9,137 nt of DNA from Calditrichota bacterium (GTDB taxonomy: Bacteria > Zhuqueibacterota > Zhuqueibacteria > Oleimicrobiales > Geothermoviventaceae). The DNA lies in contig JAADFT010000034.1 of the NCBI GenBank assembly GCA_013152765.1, positions 1 to 9,137 on the forward strand. Direction: 5' to 3'. Positions 6,760 through 9,137 of the stretch are shown here, one piece after another. The notes beneath the pieces are model-generated. The model saw nothing but the letters and a program-made list of their open reading frames with translations. It ran no database searches and was not told the DNA's origin. The translations under genes and the position numbers were made by a program. Numbering within the stretch: position 1 is the stretch's first letter; each line of letters starts with the position of its first letter.

Positions 6760-7281
6760 ATGTTTGCACTGATCGCGGTCTTGGGTTTCGCCTTCGGTCT
6801 GATTTTGCAGCGCTCCCGGCTGAACACTTACGACGTCATTGGCGGTTTCGCCATGCTCGAGGACTGGACTGTGCCGAAAGCGTTGCTTGTGGCCGTGGGC
6901 GTTGGGGCGGTTTTGCTCGCAGTTGAGGTCGTAGTCGGCTGGGCAAGCTGGCACGTGAAGCCGTTTGTGCTGAGTGGTGTGGCCGTCGGTGGGTTGATTT
7001 TCGGCGCCGGGATGGCCATCTTGGGTTACTGCCCCGGCACCCTGGCTGTTTCGCTCGGAGAGGGTGCACTCGACGCCGCCGTGGGCATCGTCGGCGGAAT
7101 TTTGGCCGGGTGGCTGTTTACGTTGGCTTACCCCTCGATTAAAGGCGTTTTGGGGCCGAACTTAGGTAAGCTGGCCCTCGTTCAACTTTCGAAAGGGCCT
7201 GCTGGTGTACTCGTGATCGCGGTCTTGTTCGGGGCTGCGACCGTGGGTGCCGCCTTCTGGCTGGACAGGCGCTTCGACTGA
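6760..7281 (+). CDS. YeeE/YedE-type sulfur transport half-protein, GYCPGT half
   Basis: A 173-residue membrane protein that forms the second half of a split YeeE/YedE transporter. It starts with a membrane segment (about 2-16) and the conserved loop LQRSRLNTYDVIGGFAMLED (16-35). A segment at about 41-60 follows, then a segment leading to the motif GAGMAILGYCPGT (82-94) with Cys91, a further helix (about 104-122), and a last segment at about 148-167. GCTSGH in the first protein and GYCPGT here correspond to the two symmetrical cysteine motifs of full-length family members, so the two proteins probably assemble together. ATG 6760 starts two bases after the first gene's stop, which implies translational coupling. 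The RSRL loop lacks the cysteine often seen after RSR in full-length YedE proteins. The substrate is unknown. A 204-nt gap follows. Confidence 0.84.
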   Translation: MFALIAVLGFAFGLILQRSRLNTYDVIGGFAMLEDWTVPKALLVAVGVGAVLLAVEVVVGWASWHVKPFVLSGVAVGGLIFGAGMAILGYCPGTLAVSLGEGALDAAVGIVGGILAGWLFTLAYPSIKGVLGPNLGKLALVQLSKGPAGVLVIAVLFGAATVGAAFWLDRRFD

Positions 7282-7485
7282 GAACCGGGGTTCAGCAGGA
7301 CTTTAGAGGCGGGGGGTTGAGAGGCAACTCGGTTACGTTCTTTGAAACCTGGGGGCTGGTGTGGCGGACTTGGGGACGAGCAAGGACGCGACGCAACAGC
7401 AGCCAGGGTAGGCGCGTCTCGAGTGTTGTCACCGGGCGCACAGTTGCCCGGCAGGTCGTTGGAGGGAGAAGCCAGGAGCCACGGG
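7282..7485 (+). other. Non-coding gap with a hairpin before the DUF4321 gene
   Basis: This 204-nt interval has no gene I can support. The clearest element is CCGGGC (7432-7437) pairing with GCCCGG (7446-7451) around an 8-nt loop, about 35 nt before the next start codon. No T-run follows, so a terminator is not indicated. GAAC/GTTC at 7282-7293 just after the stop codon is very short. TTGAGA at 7317-7322 resembles a -35 box, but no good -10 box follows at the right spacing. A promoter for the downstream genes may lie here but is not proven. Confidence 0.3.
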
Positions 7486-7749
7486 ATGCGCAGGTACTCA
7501 GTGGGTTTTCTCGCACTTGTGCTGTTCTTGGGGGCTGTTGTTGGCAGCGCGCTGGGCGAACTCATTGGATCCTTGCTACCGACCGGCGTTGTTCACGACT
7601 TCTTTCTGAAGTCCGTGACAGCCGGTTTCGGTCCGGCCACACTGGACGCCCTTGTGTTCAGCATTACGTTGGGCGTGAGTTTTCGCTTGAACGTTGTTGG
7701 GATTGTGGGTATCTTGCTTGTGGCCTACGTGCTGAGGTGGTACCGGTAA
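7486..7749 (+). CDS. Small DUF4321 membrane protein
   Basis: An 87-residue protein with two hydrophobic segments, at about 6-32 and 66-83, joined by a loop that contains VVHDFFLKSVTAGFGPATLDAL. The pattern of a Gly-rich first helix with GELIGSLLP, a loop with TAGFGPATLD, and a final FRLNVVGIVGILL-type helix matches the DUF4321 family as I remember it. The function of that family is unknown. The protein is expected in the cytoplasmic membrane. The start is ATG 7486, with AGGAG at 7474-7478 seven bases upstream; the open frame further upstream has no SD and no membrane character. It lies between the sulfur-transport pair and two tatA genes, with gaps on both sides, so no specific partner is implied. 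Confidence 0.75.
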   Translation: MRRYSVGFLALVLFLGAVVGSALGELIGSLLPTGVVHDFFLKSVTAGFGPATLDALVFSITLGVSFRLNVVGIVGILLVAYVLRWYR

Positions 7750-7800
7750 ACCGTCTCGGCTGAGGATTGACGGCGAGGCGGTAAGGCTTCGGCTGAGTTT
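7750..7800 (+). terminator. Hairpin after the DUF4321 gene, possible weak terminator or tatA leader
   Basis: Directly after the stop codon, ACCGTCTCG (7750-7758) can pair with CGAGGCGGT (7774-7782): nine pairs with one G-U, around a 15-nt loop. A second small hairpin with a CTTCGG loop follows at 7785-7794, then GAGTTT. The T-run is too short for a strong intrinsic terminator, so this may be a weak terminator, an RNA end-protecting hairpin, or a leader structure of tatA. The 9-nt direct repeat TCGGCTGAG (7756-7764 and 7789-7797) lies in the same stretch. Confidence 0.35.
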
Positions 7801-7846
7801 GAGAAGGTCGGGTGAACCGCGAGGAGAAGCGGAACCGGCCTTGAGT

Positions 7847-7854
7847 GGAGGTGA
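7847..7854 (+). promoter_or_regulatory. Very strong ribosome binding site of the first tatA
   Basis: GGAGGTGA is fully complementary to the usual 3' end of 16S rRNA and lies five bases before ATG 7860. It fixes the start there and rules out GTG 7845, which overlaps it. This is the best SD in the window and suggests high expression. Confidence 0.8.
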
Positions 7855-7859
7855 CAGGC

Positions 7860-8048
7860 ATGTTCGGCGCCATTGGCATGCAAGAGCTTCTGGTCATCTT
7901 CCTGGTTGTGCTCTTGCTGTTTGGTTCCAAGAATCTGCCGGAGCTGGCCAGGAGTTTGGGCCGGGGCATCCAGGAATTCCGCCGGGCGGCGGAAGACGTA
8001 AAGAAAGAGCTGAACCTGGATGACATCGACCGCGACCTGCGCGGTTGA
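7860..8048 (+). CDS. tatA: Sec-independent translocase TatA, copy 1
   Basis: A 62-residue TatA/E-family protein, the pore-forming or membrane-thinning component that exports folded twin-arginine proteins together with TatC. It has the usual order: a short N-terminus with GMQELL, one membrane helix (about 8-21), the FG hinge (21-22), the amphipathic helix with NLPELARSLGRGIQEFRRA (25-43), and a short charged tail rich in Asp and Lys. It is compact and lacks a long disordered tail. The start is fixed by GGAGGTGA at 7847-7854. A second TatA-type gene follows 41 nt later. No tatC is in the window, so the receptor must be encoded elsewhere. TatB-like function cannot be told from sequence alone. 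Confidence 0.92.
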   Translation: MFGAIGMQELLVIFLVVLLLFGSKNLPELARSLGRGIQEFRRAAEDVKKELNLDDIDRDLRG

Positions 8049-8089
8049 TTAACGGTTGCGTTTGGCTGAATAGACGGAGGAAAGCTGAC

Positions 8090-8332
8090 ATGGGTTTGGG
8101 ATCCATCGGCTTCCAGGAGCTGCTCATCATTTTGCTGATCCTGCTGATCATTTTCGGCGGTAAGAAGCTGCCCGAACTGGCGCAGGGTCTTGGCAAAGGC
8201 ATTCGCGAGTTCAAGAAAGCAACGAGGGAGCCTGACGACGAGCCAGCACCGCGACCGCGTCAGGAACTGTACGAGCCTCAGAACGAACCGGCTCCGTCCC
8301 AGCACCAGACTTCGAATCAGCAGGCTCAATGA
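8090..8332 (+). CDS. tatA: Sec-independent translocase TatA, copy 2
   Basis: An 80-residue TatA/E-family protein closely similar to copy 1 across the core: GSIGFQELL at the N-terminus, a very hydrophobic Ile/Leu helix (about 9-22), FGG hinge (22-24), and the amphipathic helix KKLPELAQGLGKGIREFKKA (25-44). Unlike copy 1 it has a 36-residue polar tail (45-80) rich in Pro, Glu and Gln, with EPAP occurring twice, probably disordered. The likeness of the two cores suggests tandem duplication and later divergence of the tails. ATG 8090 has GGAGG at 8076-8080, nine bases upstream. Its TGA stop (8330-8332) overlaps the gatA start as ATGA. Copy 2 could take a TatB-like role, but that is inference. Confidence 0.92.
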   Translation: MGLGSIGFQELLIILLILLIIFGGKKLPELAQGLGKGIREFKKATREPDDEPAPRPRQELYEPQNEPAPSQHQTSNQQAQ

Positions 8333-9137
8333 GCATCCCTGAACTCTCCCATCTCGACTACCAGCAGATCCGCGGGCATCTCGAGAAGGGCGATTTCTCG
8401 GTCCAGGAGCTGGTGAACGCTTACCTCGAAGCCTTGCGGGAGAAGGCGGAGCTCAACGCCTTCATCAACGTGTTCGGTGAGGAGGCTCTTGAGCGCGCCA
8501 GGCAGATCGACGAACGGCTGCGGCAAGGTACGGCTGGTCGGCTCGCGGGATTGGTACTGGGCGTCAAGGACAACATCGTCATTCAGGGCCAGCCGACCAC
8601 GTGCGGCTCCAGGATGCTCGCCGATTTTCGACCGGTGTACTCGGCCACGGTGGTCCGCAAGGTTCTGGACCAGGACGCCGTTGTGCTTGGCAAGACCAAC
8701 ATGGACGAGTTCGCCATGGGCTCGTCCAACGAGACGTCCTATTTTGGCCCCGTCCGGAATCCGCATGACCCGGACCGCGTTCCCGGCGGATCGTCTGGAG
8801 GTAGCGCGACGGCAGTGGCTGCTGGGCTGTGCACGGCCGCGCTCGGGTCGGACACAGGCGGGTCCATTCGGCAGCCTGCGTCGTTCTGCGGCGTGGTCGG
8901 CCTCAAACCCACTTACGGCCGTGTTTCGCGTTTTGGACTTGTTGCTTTTGCCTCCTCGCTGGACCAGATCGGGCCGATCGGCCGTAGTGTGGCCGACGTG
9001 GCTCTGCTGACCGAGGTGATCAGCGGCTACGACGAGCGTGATTCGACTTCCGTGAGGCGGGACGTTCCAGAGATTCTGGCCGGTCTGGACGCGGGCGTCA
9101 AGGGACTGCGCGTGGGGTTACCGCGCGAGTATCTGGG
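8329..9137 (+). CDS. gatA: Asp-tRNA(Asn)/Glu-tRNA(Gln) amidotransferase subunit A, 5' part (partial)
   Basis: The first 269 codons of GatA; the gene runs off the right edge without a stop. GatA is the glutaminase subunit of GatCAB: it frees ammonia from glutamine so that Glu-tRNA(Gln) or Asp-tRNA(Asn) can be amidated in the cytoplasm. The amidase-signature triad is complete: Lys80 in GVKDNI, the cis-Ser155 in PGGSSGGSA, and the nucleophile Ser179 in SDTGGSI. The flanking block GKTNMDEFAMGSSNETSYFG (121-140) is typical of GatA rather than of other amidases. ATG 8329 overlaps the tatA copy 2 stop codon (ATGA) and has no good SD of its own, which points to coupled translation. No gatC lies directly upstream and gatB is not visible, so the other subunits are downstream or elsewhere. 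Confidence 0.96.
   Translation, partial: MSIPELSHLDYQQIRGHLEKGDFSVQELVNAYLEALREKAELNAFINVFGEEALERARQIDERLRQGTAGRLAGLVLGVKDNIVIQGQPTTCGSRMLADFRPVYSATVVRKVLDQDAVVLGKTNMDEFAMGSSNETSYFGPVRNPHDPDRVPGGSSGGSATAVAAGLCTAALGSDTGGSIRQPASFCGVVGLKPTYGRVSRFGLVAFASSLDQIGPIGRSVADVALLTEVISGYDERDSTSVRRDVPEILAGLDAGVKGLRVGLPREYL

Noticed and set aside
7317..7346. Promoter with TTGAGA as -35 box
   Set aside because: The best -10 candidate at suitable spacing (TTTGAA) matches the consensus at only three of six bases.
8477..9010. Open frame (177 codons) on the + strand inside gatA
   Set aside because: It is out of frame with gatA, which has a complete catalytic triad; the shadow frame is Arg/Ser-rich and has no motif.
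1..9137. CRISPR array, insertion sequence, phage or defence system
   Set aside because: I saw no regularly spaced repeats, no transposase or integrase motif and no terminal inverted repeats; all genes are core metabolic or envelope genes with uniform base use.

Overview
The window is a gene-dense, GC-rich stretch in which every gene I can support lies on the + strand. It reads as a bacterial chromosome. Most genes have good Shine-Dalgarno (SD) sequences such as GGAGG, AGGTGA or GGAGGTGA. GTG starts are common: I choose GTG for htrA, purB, psd, pssA and the first sulfur-transport gene. The strong SD use argues against typical Bacteroidota. The mix of a TalC-type transaldolase, a one-PDZ HtrA, a Bacillus-type PurB, a DUF4321 protein, a split YeeE/YedE pair and tandem TatA proteins would fit a lineage near the FCB group (for example KSB1/Calditrichota-like). 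That placement is an inference from general familiarity and is weak.

Layout from left to right: the 3' end of truA (tRNA pseudouridine synthase); a 220-nt gap with several possible hairpins; tal (TalC/FSA family, with transaldolase-type active-site residues); a 217-nt gap with a perfect 8-bp inverted repeat; htrA (membrane-anchored serine protease); purB and purC (two adjacent steps of purine synthesis, encoded in reverse pathway order); psd and pssA (phosphatidylethanolamine synthesis, overlapping by 4 nt, also in reverse pathway order); two half-size YeeE/YedE-type membrane proteins, almost overlapping; a 204-nt gap; a small DUF4321 membrane protein; a 110-nt gap with a hairpin directly after the stop codon; two tandem tatA genes; and the 5' part of gatA, which starts inside the stop codon of the second tatA and runs off the window.

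Functionally these are mostly core genes: RNA modification, pentose phosphate metabolism, envelope protein quality control, purine synthesis, phospholipid synthesis, Tat protein export and tRNA-Gln/Asn amidation. The membrane-related part (psd to tatA) is the densest. I see no mobile element, CRISPR array, phage gene, tRNA or rRNA, and no convincing new multi-gene system. The points most worth a second look are the split sulfur-transport pair directly behind the phospholipid genes, the TatA-GatA ATGA overlap, the active-site identity of the transaldolase, and the structured non-coding leaders.
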